Source: Actinomycetota bacterium (GTDB taxonomy: Bacteria; Actinomycetota; Actinomycetes; S36-B12). Taken from it: DNA of 64,000 bases. A program made the position numbers and the translations under genes. Positions 21,982-32,819 of the stretch are shown one piece after another. Within the stretch, counting starts at the first letter, position 1; the number at the start of each line of letters is the position of its first letter. Below the pieces are notes generated by a model. The model was not told where the DNA came from and made no database searches. It worked only from the letters and a program-made list of their open reading frames with translations. The stretch spans positions 26,339-90,338 of the forward strand of contig VGBL01000008.1 in the NCBI GenBank assembly GCA_016870515.1, in the 5' to 3' direction.

Positions 21982-22745
21982 GTCGTCAGCCGCCACGCGA
22001 GTTTGTCGCCCCGGTTCAGCGTTTCCGCATTCGCTACGCGAAACGGGGGCAGCTTCGGTTTGCGAGCCATCGCGACTTCCAAAGAGCGTTCGAGCGTGCA
22101 CTGCGGCGCGCCGAGGTCCCCATGGCCTACAGCGCCGGCTTCTCGCCGCATCCCAAGATCTCCTACGCCAACGCCGCACCTACGGGCACGGCGAGCGAGG
22201 CCGAATACCTGGAAATCGCGGTCGCCGAGCACTGCCGGGCAGATGACCTGCAGACCAGGATCGACACGGCCCTGCCACCGGGCCTGGACATCGTCGAGGT
22301 CGTGGAGGCTAGGACACCGGATTTCGTGCAGCGCCTCGAGGGAAGCCGCTGGCGTATCGCCCTGCCCGGGGTGAGCCCTGACGCGGCCCAGCGCGCCGTG
22401 ACCGCTCTCTTGGCGACCCACGACGTCGTCGTCGAGCGCCTCACGAAGAATGGGATGCGGCGCGTGGAGGTGCTCCCCGCGGTGGTCGATATCGCCGTCA
22501 CGGAGGGCAGGGCCGCGTCGGTCGCCGAGTCGAGCGAGACGTGTGCGATAATGCAGGTGGTCTTACGGCAGGAAACCCCTGCGGTGAGGCCGGATGACGT
22601 CCTCGCCGCTCTGCGCAGCGTGGCCGACCTCGCGCCCCAGGTCCCCCCACAGGTGACTAGGGAGTCGCAGGGGCCGCTCGCCGAGGGTGGGAACGCCGGT
22701 GGCATCACCATCGGCGATCCCCTCGCCGCGGATCGCGAGGCGTAA
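21978..22745 (+). CDS. TIGR03936 family radical SAM-associated protein (DUF2344)
   Basis: FRIRYAKRGQLRFASHRDFQRAFERALRRAEVPMAYSAGFSPHPKISYANA. Confidence 0.9.
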   Translation: MSRQPPREFVAPVQRFRIRYAKRGQLRFASHRDFQRAFERALRRAEVPMAYSAGFSPHPKISYANAAPTGTASEAEYLEIAVAEHCRADDLQTRIDTALPPGLDIVEVVEARTPDFVQRLEGSRWRIALPGVSPDAAQRAVTALLATHDVVVERLTKNGMRRVEVLPAVVDIAVTEGRAASVAESSETCAIMQVVLRQETPAVRPDDVLAALRSVADLAPQVPPQVTRESQGPLAEGGNAGGITIGDPLAADREA

Positions 22746-22830
22746 CCAGACTTTGGTCCCGCAAGGGACAGCCGAATGCAAGGCCCCGCGTGGCGTGAAG
22801 GCGCCCGGGGCCGTGAGAGGACTTAACCCC

Positions 22831-25044
22831 ATGGTCGACAAGACCACTGCGGGTGAGGGGCCTGTCGTCAAGACGACCCGTACCCCCCGCAAAGCAGTAA
22901 CTCGCCCTGCCGGTCCGCCAGCTTCGGCCGCGGCCGACGACAAGCCGAAGGCGACCGAGAAGGCCGCTGCCAAGGCGGCCGTCAAGCCGAAGGCTGCCAA
23001 GAAGGGCGCTGCCAAGGCTGATGACAAGCCGAAGGCGACCAAGAAGGTCGCAGCGAAGGCGGCCAAGGCTGATGACAAGCCGAAGGCCGCCGGGAAGGCT
23101 TCGACCAAGGCGGCGAAGGCCGATGACAAGCCGAAGGCTGCAAAGAAGACCGACGGCTCACCTGCGAGTCCCGCCCCGCTCTTCCAGGCGCCCGACCCTG
23201 CGGCAGCCGTGCTGGCGAAGCCGCGGCGCGGTCGAGCCAAGGCCGAGGAGGCTGCCGACGCCGCCGAGGCCGGCGACGACGCCGCTGCGGGCCGCCGCCG
23301 ACGCCGTCGCGGGGGGCGCGGACGCCGAGGCTCCGGAGTCGACGGCACCGACGAAACAACCGACAGTCCCACGGACACCGACTCCGACGATGCCGATGAC
23401 CGCGAACCCGGCTCCTCGCGTCGCCGTCGCCGTCGCCGTCGACGCGGGCAGGACACCGGGCCGGAGGCCGACGATCCGGAGCGCACCGTCGTTCGAGTTC
23501 GCGAGCCTCGCTCGCGCGGATCCGAGGACTCTGCGGCGCTGAAGGGCTCGGTGCGCCTTGAGGCCAAGCGCCAGCGCCGACGCGAAGGCCGCGATGCAGG
23601 CCGTCGGCGCGCGCCGATCCTCACTGAGGCCGAATTCCTCGCGCGCCGCGAGTCCGTTGACCGAGTCATGGTGGTGCGCCAGACCGGTGGCCGCACTCAG
23701 ATCGCCGTCCTCGAAGACGGAGTCCTGGTCGAGCACTACGTCGATCGCGGCTCCTCGTCCTCGATGGTGGGCAACGTCTACCTCGGCCGTGTTCAAAACG
23801 TGCTGCCCTCTATGGAGGCAGCCTTCGTCGACATCGGTCGCGGCCGCAATGCCGTGCTCTACGCCGGTGAGGTCAACTGGGATGCCGCTGGGCTCGACGG
23901 CCAGCCGCGGCGCATCGAGACGGCCTTGAAGTCCGGCGATCCCGTTCTCGTGCAGGTCACGAAGGATCCCCTCGGGCATAAGGGTGCTCGGCTCACGAGC
24001 CAGGTCTCGCTGCCCGGTCGCTATCTCGTTTACGTCCCCGACGGCTCCACGACCGGCATCAGCCGCAAGCTTCCCGACACCGAGCGCGGCCGACTGAAGG
24101 CAATCCTCAAGAAGATCGTCCCCGAGGGCGCGGGTGTCATCGTGCGCACCGCCGCCGAGGGTGCGAGCGAGGACGAACTCACCCGCGACATCACCCGCCT
24201 GCAGGCGCAGTGGGAAGACATCGAGAAGAAGCGCGCCTCAGCGACGCCCCCGGCCCTGCTCAGCTCCGAGCCAGACCTGGCGATCAAGGTGATCCGCGAC
24301 GTCTTCAACGAGGACTTCTCGAAGGTCATCGTGTCGGGTCCGGAGGTCCGCGAAGAGGTCAAGGACTACGTCGGCTCCATTGCTCCCGATCTGCTCGAGC
24401 GCGTCGAGGTGTGGGCTGACCCGCAGGATGTCTTCGCGGCATTCCGGGTCGATGAGCAGCTCACCAAGGCGCTCGATCGCAAGGTCTGGCTGCCGTCGGG
24501 TGGATCGCTGGTCATCGATCGCACCGAGGCCATGACCGTCATCGACGTCAACACCGGCAAGTTCACCGGTCAAGGCGGCAACCTCGAAGAGACCGTCACC
24601 AAGAACAACCTCGAGGCCGCCGAAGAGATCGTCCGACAACTGCGTCTGCGCGATGTTGGCGGCATCATCGTGGTCGACTTCATCGACATGGTGCTCGAGA
24701 GCAACAGAGACCTCGTCGTTCGTCGTCTCGTCGAATGCCTGGGCCGAGACCGCACCAAGCACCAAGTCGCCGAGATCACCTCGCTGGGCCTGGTGCAGAT
24801 GACGCGCAAGCGCATCGGCCAAGGGCTCATCGAGGCGTTCGCCACCCCCTGCGAATCCTGCGGCGGCCGGGGCCACCACGTTTCCTTGCACCCAACCGCA
24901 CCCGAGGCCCCTGTCCGGGCCGGGCGCCGCAAGGGCAAGGGGGTCGACCCCGCCGATGCCGTGGGCGCCAGCCTCGCCCTGGGGGCCGAGACCGAGAACC
25001 CCGAATCCACTGGAGCCGACGAGGCCCCCTCGGAGGCCTCGTGA
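22831..25044 (+). CDS. rne: ribonuclease E/G family protein
   Basis: S1-like GNVYLGRVQNVLPSMEAAFVDIGRGRNAVLYAGE, VIDVNTGKFTGQGG, CESCGGRGHH; long low-complexity N-terminus. Confidence 0.94.
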   Translation: MVDKTTAGEGPVVKTTRTPRKAVTRPAGPPASAAADDKPKATEKAAAKAAVKPKAAKKGAAKADDKPKATKKVAAKAAKADDKPKAAGKASTKAAKADDKPKAAKKTDGSPASPAPLFQAPDPAAAVLAKPRRGRAKAEEAADAAEAGDDAAAGRRRRRRGGRGRRGSGVDGTDETTDSPTDTDSDDADDREPGSSRRRRRRRRRGQDTGPEADDPERTVVRVREPRSRGSEDSAALKGSVRLEAKRQRRREGRDAGRRRAPILTEAEFLARRESVDRVMVVRQTGGRTQIAVLEDGVLVEHYVDRGSSSSMVGNVYLGRVQNVLPSMEAAFVDIGRGRNAVLYAGEVNWDAAGLDGQPRRIETALKSGDPVLVQVTKDPLGHKGARLTSQVSLPGRYLVYVPDGSTTGISRKLPDTERGRLKAILKKIVPEGAGVIVRTAAEGASEDELTRDITRLQAQWEDIEKKRASATPPALLSSEPDLAIKVIRDVFNEDFSKVIVSGPEVREEVKDYVGSIAPDLLERVEVWADPQDVFAAFRVDEQLTKALDRKVWLPSGGSLVIDRTEAMTVIDVNTGKFTGQGGNLEETVTKNNLEAAEEIVRQLRLRDVGGIIVVDFIDMVLESNRDLVVRRLVECLGRDRTKHQVAEITSLGLVQMTRKRIGQGLIEAFATPCESCGGRGHHVSLHPTAPEAPVRAGRRKGKGVDPADAVGASLALGAETENPESTGADEAPSEAS
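22930..23155 (+). repeat. in-frame Lys/Ala/Asp-rich coding repeats (ADDKPKAxxK)
   Basis: Four GCYGAYGACAAGCCGAAGGC units in the N-terminal region of the RNase E/G gene. Confidence 0.85.
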
Positions 25045-25139
25045 GCGGGGGCGATTGGCCCCTGAGGTCAGCAGTCCGGTAATCTCATCCACCGGCCCGA
25101 GGAACGATCCGGGTCGCACGAGCCCTCTAAGGAGTCCAG

Positions 25140-25454
25140 GTGTACGCGATCGTCCGCTCAGGCGGCCGGCAGGAGAAGGTAGCCGTCGGCGACGTCGTCG
25201 TCCTCGACCGCGTCAGTGCCGAGCCCGGCGACTCCGTCCGGCTCCCTGTGGTGCTCGTCGTCGACGACGGTGCCGTCACTGCTGATCCGGCCAAGCTGGC
25301 CAAGGTCAACGTCACGGCCGAGGTCGTTGCCCATGAGCGCGGTCCCAAGATCCGCATCCTTCGCTACAAGAACAAGTCCGGCTACCGGCGTCGCCAGGGT
25401 CACCGACAAGACCTCACCCGCGTCAAGGTGACCGCTATCGAGACGAAGGCCTGA
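25140..25454 (+). CDS. rplU: 50S ribosomal protein L21
   Basis: [23 protein letters not shown] ... [17 protein letters not shown] start after AAGGAG. Confidence 0.97.
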   Translation: MYAIVRSGGRQEKVAVGDVVVLDRVSAEPGDSVRLPVVLVVDDGAVTADPAKLAKVNVTAEVVAHERGPKIRILRYKNKSGYRRRQGHRQDLTRVKVTAIETKA

Positions 25455-25456
25455 TC

Positions 25457-25708
25457 ATGGCTCACAAAAAGGGCGCATCCAGCTCCAGGAACGGTCGCGA
25501 CTCCAACTCCCAGCGTCTGGGCGTGAAGCGTTTCGGCGGCCAGGTGGTCAACGCCGGCGAGATCATCGTGCGCCAACGCGGCACCCATTTCCATCCGGGC
25601 ACCAACGTCGGACGCGGTGGCGACGACACGCTCTTCGCGCTCAGTGCTGGACGCGTCGAGTTCGGCACCTTCCGCGGGCGCCGCGTCGTCAACATCGTCG
25701 AGACCTGA
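25457..25708 (+). CDS. rpmA: 50S ribosomal protein L27
   Basis: [48 protein letters not shown]. Confidence 0.98.
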   Translation: MAHKKGASSSRNGRDSNSQRLGVKRFGGQVVNAGEIIVRQRGTHFHPGTNVGRGGDDTLFALSAGRVEFGTFRGRRVVNIVET

Positions 25709-25747
25709 TCCCCGCGGTCAACCGACCGCCCTTCGCTTGGACCCGTC

Positions 25748-27121
25748 GTGACGTCCTTCGTTGATCGCGTCACCCTCCATGCCTTCGCAGGCGACGGAGG
25801 CAACGGTTGCACATCGGTGCGACGCGAGAAGTTCAAGCCCCTCGCCGGTCCCGATGGCGGAAACGGCGGACGTGGTGGCGACATCACCCTCGAGGTGGAC
25901 CCCAGCGTGACGACGCTCCTCGCCTTCCACCACCGGCCGCATCACCGGGCACCCCACGGCCGACCCGGACAGGGTTCGAATCGCCATGGCGCTGATGGCG
26001 ACAATGTCGTACTCCCCGTGCCCGATGGCACCGTAGTGACATCGACTGATGGCGAACTCCTGGCTGATCTGACCGGGCCGGGCAAGTCCTACGTCGTGGC
26101 ACGCGGCGGACGTGGAGGTCTCGGCAATGCCGCGCTGGCTTCTCCGCGCCGACGGGCGCCGGGCTTCGCCCTGCTGGGCGAGCCCGGGGAGCAGCACGAC
26201 GTACTCCTGGAGTTGAAGTCCGTGGCGGACGTGGCGCTGGTGGGCTTTCCGAGTGCAGGCAAGTCGAGTCTGGTCGCGGCCCTATCCGAGGCGAAGCCGA
26301 AGATCGCCGACTATCCCTTCACCACCCTCGTGCCCAACCTTGGCGTGGTGACGGCTGGAGACGTCGTCTTCACGGTCGCTGACGTCCCGGGCCTGATCCC
26401 AGGCGCGAGCGAGGGTCGGGGACTGGGCCTTGAGTTCCTGCGCCATGTGGAGCGGTGCTCGGTGCTCGTCCACGTCATCGACTGCGCGTCGCTCGAGTCA
26501 GCGCGCGAACCGCTCGCCGACCTCGATGTGATCGAGGCCGAGCTTGCCGCATACGGCGGCCTGGACGATCGTCCGAGATTGGTGGCCCTCAACAAGGTAG
26601 ACCTGCCGGACGGCCGGGTGGTCGCCGACATGGTGCGACCCCTGCTCGAAGAGCGTGGCATCCCGGCCTTCGAGGTCTCCGCGGTTAGCCGCGAGGGCCT
26701 GCGCGCGCTCACCTTTGCCGTGGCCGACCGCGTACGCGCGCACCGCGAAGCCACGGCGGTCGTGGTGACCCCCCGGATCGTGATCAGGCCCGAGGCCGTT
26801 GACGATTCCGGCTTCGAGGTTCTCCGAGACGCGGATCCGTCGACAGGCGAGCCCATCTTCCGCGTGCTCGGAACGCGACCTGAGCGGTGGGTGCGTCAGA
26901 CGGATTTTGCCAACGACGAGGCCGTGGGCTACCTCGCCGATCGCCTCGCGCGGCTGGGCGTCGAGGAGTCGCTGCTGAAGTCGGGTGCAGCCCCGGGTAG
27001 CACGGTGGTCATCGGCCCCGGCGATGATGCGGTCGTGTTCGACTGGGAACCCACGATTGCCGCGGGAGGCTCCGCCACCCGTGGACCTCGCGGGACGGAT
27101 CATCGCCTGGACGGCGCATGA
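25748..27121 (+). CDS. obgE: GTPase Obg
   Basis: [43 protein letters not shown]-terminal OCT domain. Confidence 0.97.
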   Translation: MTSFVDRVTLHAFAGDGGNGCTSVRREKFKPLAGPDGGNGGRGGDITLEVDPSVTTLLAFHHRPHHRAPHGRPGQGSNRHGADGDNVVLPVPDGTVVTSTDGELLADLTGPGKSYVVARGGRGGLGNAALASPRRRAPGFALLGEPGEQHDVLLELKSVADVALVGFPSAGKSSLVAALSEAKPKIADYPFTTLVPNLGVVTAGDVVFTVADVPGLIPGASEGRGLGLEFLRHVERCSVLVHVIDCASLESAREPLADLDVIEAELAAYGGLDDRPRLVALNKVDLPDGRVVADMVRPLLEERGIPAFEVSAVSREGLRALTFAVADRVRAHREATAVVVTPRIVIRPEAVDDSGFEVLRDADPSTGEPIFRVLGTRPERWVRQTDFANDEAVGYLADRLARLGVEESLLKSGAAPGSTVVIGPGDDAVVFDWEPTIAAGGSATRGPRGTDHRLDGA

Positions 27122-28263
27122 GCCCGCGGTCGGCGCGAGACGCCGTCGGCGGCGCAGCTCGCATCGTGGTCAAGGTGGGGTCATCGTCTCTCGCCCGACC
27201 TGGCGGGGGTGTCGACACCGCTCGCGTGCGCGAACTCGTCGACGTGCTCGCCCAGCGGGCAACGGCCGGTTCACAGGTCCTCCTGGTGTCGAGTGGCGCT
27301 ATCGCCACGGGATTTCCGCTCCTGGGCCTGAGCCGTCGCCCGCGTGATCTGGCCACCCAGCAGGCGGCGGCCAGCGTCGGTCAGGGCCTGCTCCTCTCAG
27401 AGTGGTCGCGGGCATTCGCCGAGCACGGCGTCACTGTGGGCCAGGTCCTGCTGACGGCTGACGATATGACCCGGCGTACTCACTACCGCAACGCTCAGCG
27501 CACTTTGGAGAAGTTGCTCGAGATGGGTGTCGTCCCCATCGTCAACGAAAACGACACGGTGGCTACCGATGAGATCAAGCTCGGCGACAACGACCGGCTT
27601 GCTGCGCTGGTGGCACACCTCGTGCACGCCGATGCGCTGGTCCTCCTCTCCGACGTCGATGGCCTCTACGACGGACCGCCCGGCAAGGGTGGCGCCACTC
27701 TTATCCCCTCGGTGACCGACGCCTCCGATCTCTCCGGCGTGGCGGTCGGAGGCGTCGGCGAAGCGGGCGTGGGACTCGGGGGCATGGCGACCAAGGTCGA
27801 AGCCGCCCGCATCGCGACGGCGGCGGGTATCCCCGTCGTGCTGGCGCGGGCATCGGCGGCATCCGATGCGCTTGCCGGCCGCCATGTGGGCACCGTCTTC
27901 CTCCCCACGGGCCGGCGTACCCCCACGCGACTGCTCTGGCTCGGTCATGCCAGCACTCCCCAGGGACGCCTCTACCTCGATGACGGTGCGGTCGACGCGG
28001 TGACCGAGGGGCGCAAGTCTTTGTTGCCCGCGGGTGTGACGCGAGTGGAAGGTGACTTCTCGGCGGGCGATCCAGTTGACCTTCTCGACCAAAACGGCCA
28101 CGCGGTGGCCCGCGGTCTGGTCAACTTCGATGCGTCGGAACTACCCGGGCTCATCGGCCGGTCGACGCGAGACCTCGCCCGCGAGCGCGGTCCCGCATAC
28201 GAGCGGGAGGTCATCCACCGCGATGACCTGGTGATTCTCGATGGTGGCCCGACCAGGCACTAG
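27118..28263 (+). CDS. proB: glutamate 5-kinase
   Basis: [57 protein letters not shown] domain. Confidence 0.97.
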   Translation: MSPRSARDAVGGAARIVVKVGSSSLARPGGGVDTARVRELVDVLAQRATAGSQVLLVSSGAIATGFPLLGLSRRPRDLATQQAAASVGQGLLLSEWSRAFAEHGVTVGQVLLTADDMTRRTHYRNAQRTLEKLLEMGVVPIVNENDTVATDEIKLGDNDRLAALVAHLVHADALVLLSDVDGLYDGPPGKGGATLIPSVTDASDLSGVAVGGVGEAGVGLGGMATKVEAARIATAAGIPVVLARASAASDALAGRHVGTVFLPTGRRTPTRLLWLGHASTPQGRLYLDDGAVDAVTEGRKSLLPAGVTRVEGDFSAGDPVDLLDQNGHAVARGLVNFDASELPGLIGRSTRDLARERGPAYEREVIHRDDLVILDGGPTRH

Positions 28264-28288
28264 GCCTGCACTCGGGAGGGAGGCGCGC

Positions 28289-28657
28289 ATCAAGACGCTG
28301 ACCGTGCCCGACAATCGCTCCCTGTGGTTCGTCACCGTGACACTCGCCGGTGCGGCCGTGTCCCCGAGTGAGATCCAAGGTGCACTCGAGCGACTGTCGC
28401 ACGAACATCCCTTCCTGCTCTCCGGACGCTACACCGAGGACCGCGCGGAGATTCGCTACTGGGAGGAGGCACCCGACGCATCGTGTGCCGCTGGGCTAGC
28501 GCTTCGCCTCTGGGATGAGCACCGCGACTCCGCGTCGCTGCCCGATTGGGCCGTGGTCGGCGTGGAGATCGTCGATCGCGAGACCTTTCACCGGCGTGGG
28601 CGCGTGTCGGGCCACGGTCCGGGCCTTGTGGCAGCCGGGGGAGTCAGCCCCCTGTAG
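28289..28657 (+). CDS. conserved small protein of unknown function between proB and proA
   Basis: [78 protein letters not shown]; start uncertain (ATG 28241 inside proB, or ATC 28289 with a strong SD). Confidence 0.65.
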   Translation: MKTLTVPDNRSLWFVTVTLAGAAVSPSEIQGALERLSHEHPFLLSGRYTEDRAEIRYWEEAPDASCAAGLALRLWDEHRDSASLPDWAVVGVEIVDRETFHRRGRVSGHGPGLVAAGGVSPL

Positions 28658-28674
28658 CGGCGTACCCTAGAGCC

Positions 28675-29946
28675 ATGTCGGACGATCGCGAAGCCATCCT
28701 GGACTGCGCCGGCCGTGCGCGTGCCGCGAGCACGGCGCTGCGTGGGCTCACCCGGGACGACAAGGATCGGGCCCTGCGAGGCATGGCTCAGGCCCTGCGC
28801 GACCACACCCCTCGGATCGTCGAGGTCAATGCGAAAGACGTGCAGCGGGCCCTCGACGACGGCACGTCCCTGGCGCTCGTTGACCGACTAACGCTCGATG
28901 CATCGCGCATCGCGGCGATAGCGGATGCACTCGAGCAGGTGGCCGACCTGCCCGATCCTGTCGGTGACGTCGTGCGCGGCTACACCCTGCCCAATGGGCT
29001 CGATGTGCGTCAGATCCGCGTGCCGCTGGGAGTCGTTGGCATCATCTACGAGGCGCGCCCTAACGTCACGGTCGATGCCGCCGGACTGTGCCTCAAGAGC
29101 GGCAATGCCGCCCTGCTGCGTGGCTCGTCGTCGGCGCAGGCCACCAACGAGGTCCTCATCGACGTGATGCGGGCTGCGCTGGAGGCTGCTGGGCTCCCGG
29201 CTGACGCGGTCCAACTGGTGCCCGGCACGTCGCACGAGTCCGTCAAGCACCTGATGACCGCCCGGGGCTACGTCGACGTGCTCATCCCGCGCGGTGGCGA
29301 AGGGCTGATTCGCAGTGTGGTCGAGGGCTCGACCGTCCCCGTGATCGAGACGGGCGTGGGCAACTGCCACATCTACATCGACGAGAGTGCCGATATCGAC
29401 AAGGCCGTGCGCATCCTGCTCAATGCCAAGGCGCAGCGCACCAGCGTCTGCAATGCCGCCGAGACCTTCCTCGTGCACCGGGGGATCGCCGACGACTTCC
29501 TGCCGACGGCCATGGTCGCCTTGCGCGAGGCTGGCGTGACGGTGCATGGTGATGCGGGCCTTCAGTCATACGCCGAGGCCGCGGGCACGGCGTACGCGCC
29601 GGTCACCGACGACGACTGGGCAGCGGAGTACTACTCGCTCGACATCGCAGCCGGCATCGTCGATTCTTTGGACGACGCCTTGGCTCACATACGGAAGTGG
29701 TCGTCGGGTCACACGGAGGCCATCGTCACCGATTCGCAGTCCGCCGCCCGGGCATTCGTTGCCGGGGTCGACGCGGCGGCGATCATGGTCAATGCCTCCA
29801 CGCGATTCACCGATGGCGGCGAGTTCGGCTTCGGTGCCGAGATCGGCATCTCGACCCAAAAACTCCACGCCCGAGGGCCGATGGGCCTGCTAGAGCTCAC
29901 GACGACGACCTACGTGGTCACCGGCGACGGCCACGTGCGCCCCTAG
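28675..29946 (+). CDS. proA: glutamate-5-semialdehyde dehydrogenase
   Basis: [49 protein letters not shown]. Confidence 0.97.
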   Translation: MSDDREAILDCAGRARAASTALRGLTRDDKDRALRGMAQALRDHTPRIVEVNAKDVQRALDDGTSLALVDRLTLDASRIAAIADALEQVADLPDPVGDVVRGYTLPNGLDVRQIRVPLGVVGIIYEARPNVTVDAAGLCLKSGNAALLRGSSSAQATNEVLIDVMRAALEAAGLPADAVQLVPGTSHESVKHLMTARGYVDVLIPRGGEGLIRSVVEGSTVPVIETGVGNCHIYIDESADIDKAVRILLNAKAQRTSVCNAAETFLVHRGIADDFLPTAMVALREAGVTVHGDAGLQSYAEAAGTAYAPVTDDDWAAEYYSLDIAAGIVDSLDDALAHIRKWSSGHTEAIVTDSQSAARAFVAGVDAAAIMVNASTRFTDGGEFGFGAEIGISTQKLHARGPMGLLELTTTTYVVTGDGHVRP

Positions 29947-30890
29947 CGTCCCGGCCGCTGGTTCGCCCCCTCCCCCTCCCGCCGAATGTGCAGGTGTGCC
30001 ACTTCTCTATGAGGGGGAATGCGCTCCCCCTGCACGCTCGCGGCAGGGAAGTCATGCGCGGTGACGGCAAGGGCTTGTTCGACCTTCCGTACCGCTCGCC
30101 GAGGATCCCTCAGGTCCCCAGGGGTGAGGGTGACGACGAGCCAACCATGGAGCGCGAGTCGGTGTCGGCGGTTGGCATCACTGTCCTGCTGTTCGCGAGT
30201 GAGGTGGTGTTCGCCGTCGTACTCGATGACGATTTTCGCCTCTTCGTAGACCAAGTCACCCCGAGCGATGAATTCCCCCGAGTCAGATCGCATCACGAGC
30301 TGCGGCGTCGGTGCAGGAAGGCCCGCTTGGGTGAGGATGACGCGCACCATGCTTTTGCGGGGCGACTCGGCCCGCACGTCTAGCATGTCAGCGCCCAAGC
30401 GGGCCAGACGTATACCCCTCTGGCCCCCACACTGCATTAGGCATCCATGGAGATCGGGGATCGACAGCATCCCCGCGCGCAAGGCAAAGTCGCCGAAGGC
30501 TACGACGAGAGGAAGGCTGATGGCGCTGGCGAGGTCGATGAGGGTTCGTGAAGTGGTGGTAAGCGGAATGCCGCGGAGTTTGGTGATGTGCGGATCGGGA
30601 AGTTTTCTTCGGCGACCTTGGTGACCCGGGCGTCGATTGCCGCCGCTGCTGGGCTGCCTGGTGACCTCGAGGGGTGCCTGGGCCGCGGCGACGGAGCATC
30701 CCCAAAGATCCGCGGCGGTCGGCCCGGTGAAGACAGCATCGGGTTGAACGAGGAGGAGGGCGCGACACCGAGACTCGAGGTCGGCCACGCCCAGCGGCAG
30801 CCGCGCGCCTCTCGTTGGACTCCACCAGTCCGACTCGGGGAACGAGTGCCGATTGGATCGGGTACTGCTGCGTGCTTGGTTGATCGTCAC
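29943..30890 (-). CDS. DUF559/AbiEi-type, Vsr-like PD-(D/E)XK nuclease-fold protein
   Basis: [55 protein letters not shown] at the C-terminus; [25 protein letters not shown] in the N-terminal half. GTG 30890 is a candidate start; the ORF is open to 31067. Confidence 0.75.
   Translation of the reverse strand: MTINQARSSTRSNRHSFPESDWWSPTRGARLPLGVADLESRCRALLLVQPDAVFTGPTAADLWGCSVAAAQAPLEVTRQPSSGGNRRPGHQGRRRKLPDPHITKLRGIPLTTTSRTLIDLASAISLPLVVAFGDFALRAGMLSIPDLHGCLMQCGGQRGIRLARLGADMLDVRAESPRKSMVRVILTQAGLPAPTPQLVMRSDSGEFIARGDLVYEEAKIVIEYDGEHHLTREQQDSDANRRHRLALHGWLVVTLTPGDLRDPRRAVRKVEQALAVTAHDFPAASVQGERIPPHREVAHLHIRREGEGANQRPGR
29981..30044 (+). repeat. copy A of the 64-bp palindromic element
   Basis: GCCGAATGTGCAGGTGTGCC-N30-TGCACGCTCGCGGC; same length as B and C. 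Confidence 0.8.
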
Positions 30891-31010
30891 GGTCCGAAAC
30901 TGGAACAAGGCCAGGTTGGCGTGGCTCCAGGGCGGCCAACCAGGGGGTATTTCGGGGGAAGAACTCCTGTGGAGAGACCAAAGGGCGCCCGCCCAATCCC
31001 ACCCCCCAAA

Positions 31011-31074
31011 GGCGCGAGTGTGCAGGCGTTCCTGAGGCGCCCCCATGGCCCCGCGGCACATCTGCACACTCGGC
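31011..31074 (-). repeat. copy B of the 64-bp palindromic element (inverted relative to A)
   Basis: Reverse strand GCCGAGTGTGCAGATGTGCC-N30-TGCACACTCGCGCC; near-perfect terminal inverted repeat. Confidence 0.85.
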
Positions 31075-31135
31075 GCCTTGGGGGCCGGCGCCCCGGGTAG
31101 GCTGGGCTGAGTTGCCTGGGAGGGAAGGGAGATCC

Positions 31136-31285
31136 ATGAGCGCGCTTGGCACAGTGGTTCGCCTGTCAGAGGAAGCCGGCGCGACCGAGCACGCGGTGAT
31201 CAGTCCCTACGTCTACGGCGGAGCTGCACTCAGTGTCCTGATTCTCCTGTTGATCATCACGATGATGATCAACGTGGATCGGTGA
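31136..31285 (+). CDS. 49 aa single-TM protein upstream of nadD
   Basis: [61 protein letters not shown]. Not in the supplied ORF track. Confidence 0.75.
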   Translation: MSALGTVVRLSEEAGATEHAVISPYVYGGAALSVLILLLIITMMINVDR

Positions 31286-31298
31286 TCGGCGGGCGCTC

Positions 31299-31922
31299 AT
31301 GCGCGTGGGAGTGATGGGCGGCACCTTCGACCCCATCCATCTTGGCCACTTGGCCGCGGCATCCGAGGTTGCGCATCACTTCAACCTCGACACCGTCGTG
31401 TTCGTGCCGGCGGGCAGTCCTTGGCAGAAGGCCGATCGTGAGGTCTCCCCTGCAGAGGACCGCTACCTCATGACCGTCGTGGCCACCGCTGCCGATCCGC
31501 GCTTAATCATAAGCCGTGTCGACATCGACAGGCCCGGACCGACGTACACCGTCGACACCCTGCGCGATCTTCGCGACGAGTGGGGCGGCGATGCCGACCT
31601 GTTCTTCATCACCGGAGCCGATGCACTCAACGACATCCTCGGCTGGCGCGACACCGATGAGGTGCAGCGCCTGGCACACCTCGTGGGGGTCACGCGCCCG
31701 GGCCACACGCTGGCCAATCCTGGTCTGGCTCCGGGCACCATCACCTTGCTCGAGGTCCCAGCCCTGGCGATCTCATCGAGCGACGTACGCGCGCGCGTCG
31801 CCGAAGGCGCCCCCATCAGCTATCTGGTGCCACCCGGCGTCGAGAGCTACATCGCCAAGCGTGGCCTCTACCGGGCTGGCCTGACGGGGGCGGCTGCGCC
31901 GACCCGCCGGGCCACATCGTGA
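31299..31922 (+). CDS. nadD: nicotinate-nucleotide adenylyltransferase
   Basis: [56 protein letters not shown]. Confidence 0.96.
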   Translation: MRVGVMGGTFDPIHLGHLAAASEVAHHFNLDTVVFVPAGSPWQKADREVSPAEDRYLMTVVATAADPRLIISRVDIDRPGPTYTVDTLRDLRDEWGGDADLFFITGADALNDILGWRDTDEVQRLAHLVGVTRPGHTLANPGLAPGTITLLEVPALAISSSDVRARVAEGAPISYLVPPGVESYIAKRGLYRAGLTGAAAPTRRATS

Positions 31923-32788
31923 GCGTTGCCGCTCGCGTCCTCATCGTCGCGCTCGGCGCCCTCGCGATCGTGCTGGGCCTGGGGGCGATCGCCCTCGTGC
32001 GCGGTGACACCACGCCGCATCCCGAGCCTTCACCCGCGCCGATGCCGATGGAGCGCATCCTCCTGCTGCAGGTGCTCGACCATGAGGGCTATGCCCTGGG
32101 CAACGTCGTCATCGGAGTCGAGCCCCCGGGAGAGCCCCAGAAGTCGACGTTCCTCGGGGTGCCATCGAGTTTGCTCGTCCCTGTTGGCGACGACTTCGAG
32201 ACCTTAGGGCAGACGCCTGGTGACCCTGACACTCGCGCCGCTGTCGAGGGTCTGCAGGCGACGCTTGGATTGCGGGTGGATGGCGGCCTCACTTTAGATC
32301 GCCTTGCATTTGCGGGCCTTGTCGATGCGGTCGACGGCATCTGGGTGAAGTTGCCGGACGCCATCATCATTCCGGGCGAGGAGTCCGGCGACATCCGGCG
32401 TATCCCAGCGGGGTGGATCAAGATGGACGGTGTAACCACGGCCGAATACGCGATCTTGCGCGTGCCGGGCGAGACCGATGCGGAGCGCATGGAGCGCTTC
32501 ACCGAGGTCCTTGACCTCGTCCTCGCCGAACTCCCCTTTGGGGAGGAGCGCATTCGGCAGCTCCTCACGAGCCTGGGTTCCCTTGCACCATCGACGGTGC
32601 CCACGCAAGACCTCGTGCCCTTCTTCCTGCAGTTGAGCAGTGATATGCGCTTCGGACGCACCGAATACGCCGTGCTACCGGTCGACCTCATGCGCGGGGG
32701 GATTCGGCCGGCATCCGTGCCGGCATCCAAGGCCGAGGGGATTCTTCAGCAGTTGTTCCCCGACGCCCGCGCACCTGTCGGCATGTGA
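31919..32788 (+). CDS. LCP (LytR-CpsA-Psr)-like membrane-anchored protein
   Basis: N-terminal [26 protein letters not shown]; actinobacterial nadD-rsfS neighbourhood. Confidence 0.7.
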   Translation: MSVAARVLIVALGALAIVLGLGAIALVRGDTTPHPEPSPAPMPMERILLLQVLDHEGYALGNVVIGVEPPGEPQKSTFLGVPSSLLVPVGDDFETLGQTPGDPDTRAAVEGLQATLGLRVDGGLTLDRLAFAGLVDAVDGIWVKLPDAIIIPGEESGDIRRIPAGWIKMDGVTTAEYAILRVPGETDAERMERFTEVLDLVLAELPFGEERIRQLLTSLGSLAPSTVPTQDLVPFFLQLSSDMRFGRTEYAVLPVDLMRGGIRPASVPASKAEGILQQLFPDARAPVGM

Positions 32789-32819
32789 CAGGCTGGCCCC
32801 CGCCAACGAGAGGAGTCAC

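Noticed and set aside
22930-23155. Short repeats that could be taken as a CRISPR-like array
   Set aside because: Units are in-frame codon repeats of the RNase E/G N-terminus without unique equal-length spacers.
29943-31076. The DUF559 unit as a classical insertion sequence
   Set aside because: No DDE/HUH/serine recombinase features and no obvious target-site duplication could be seen; kept only as a REP/RAYT-like hypothesis.
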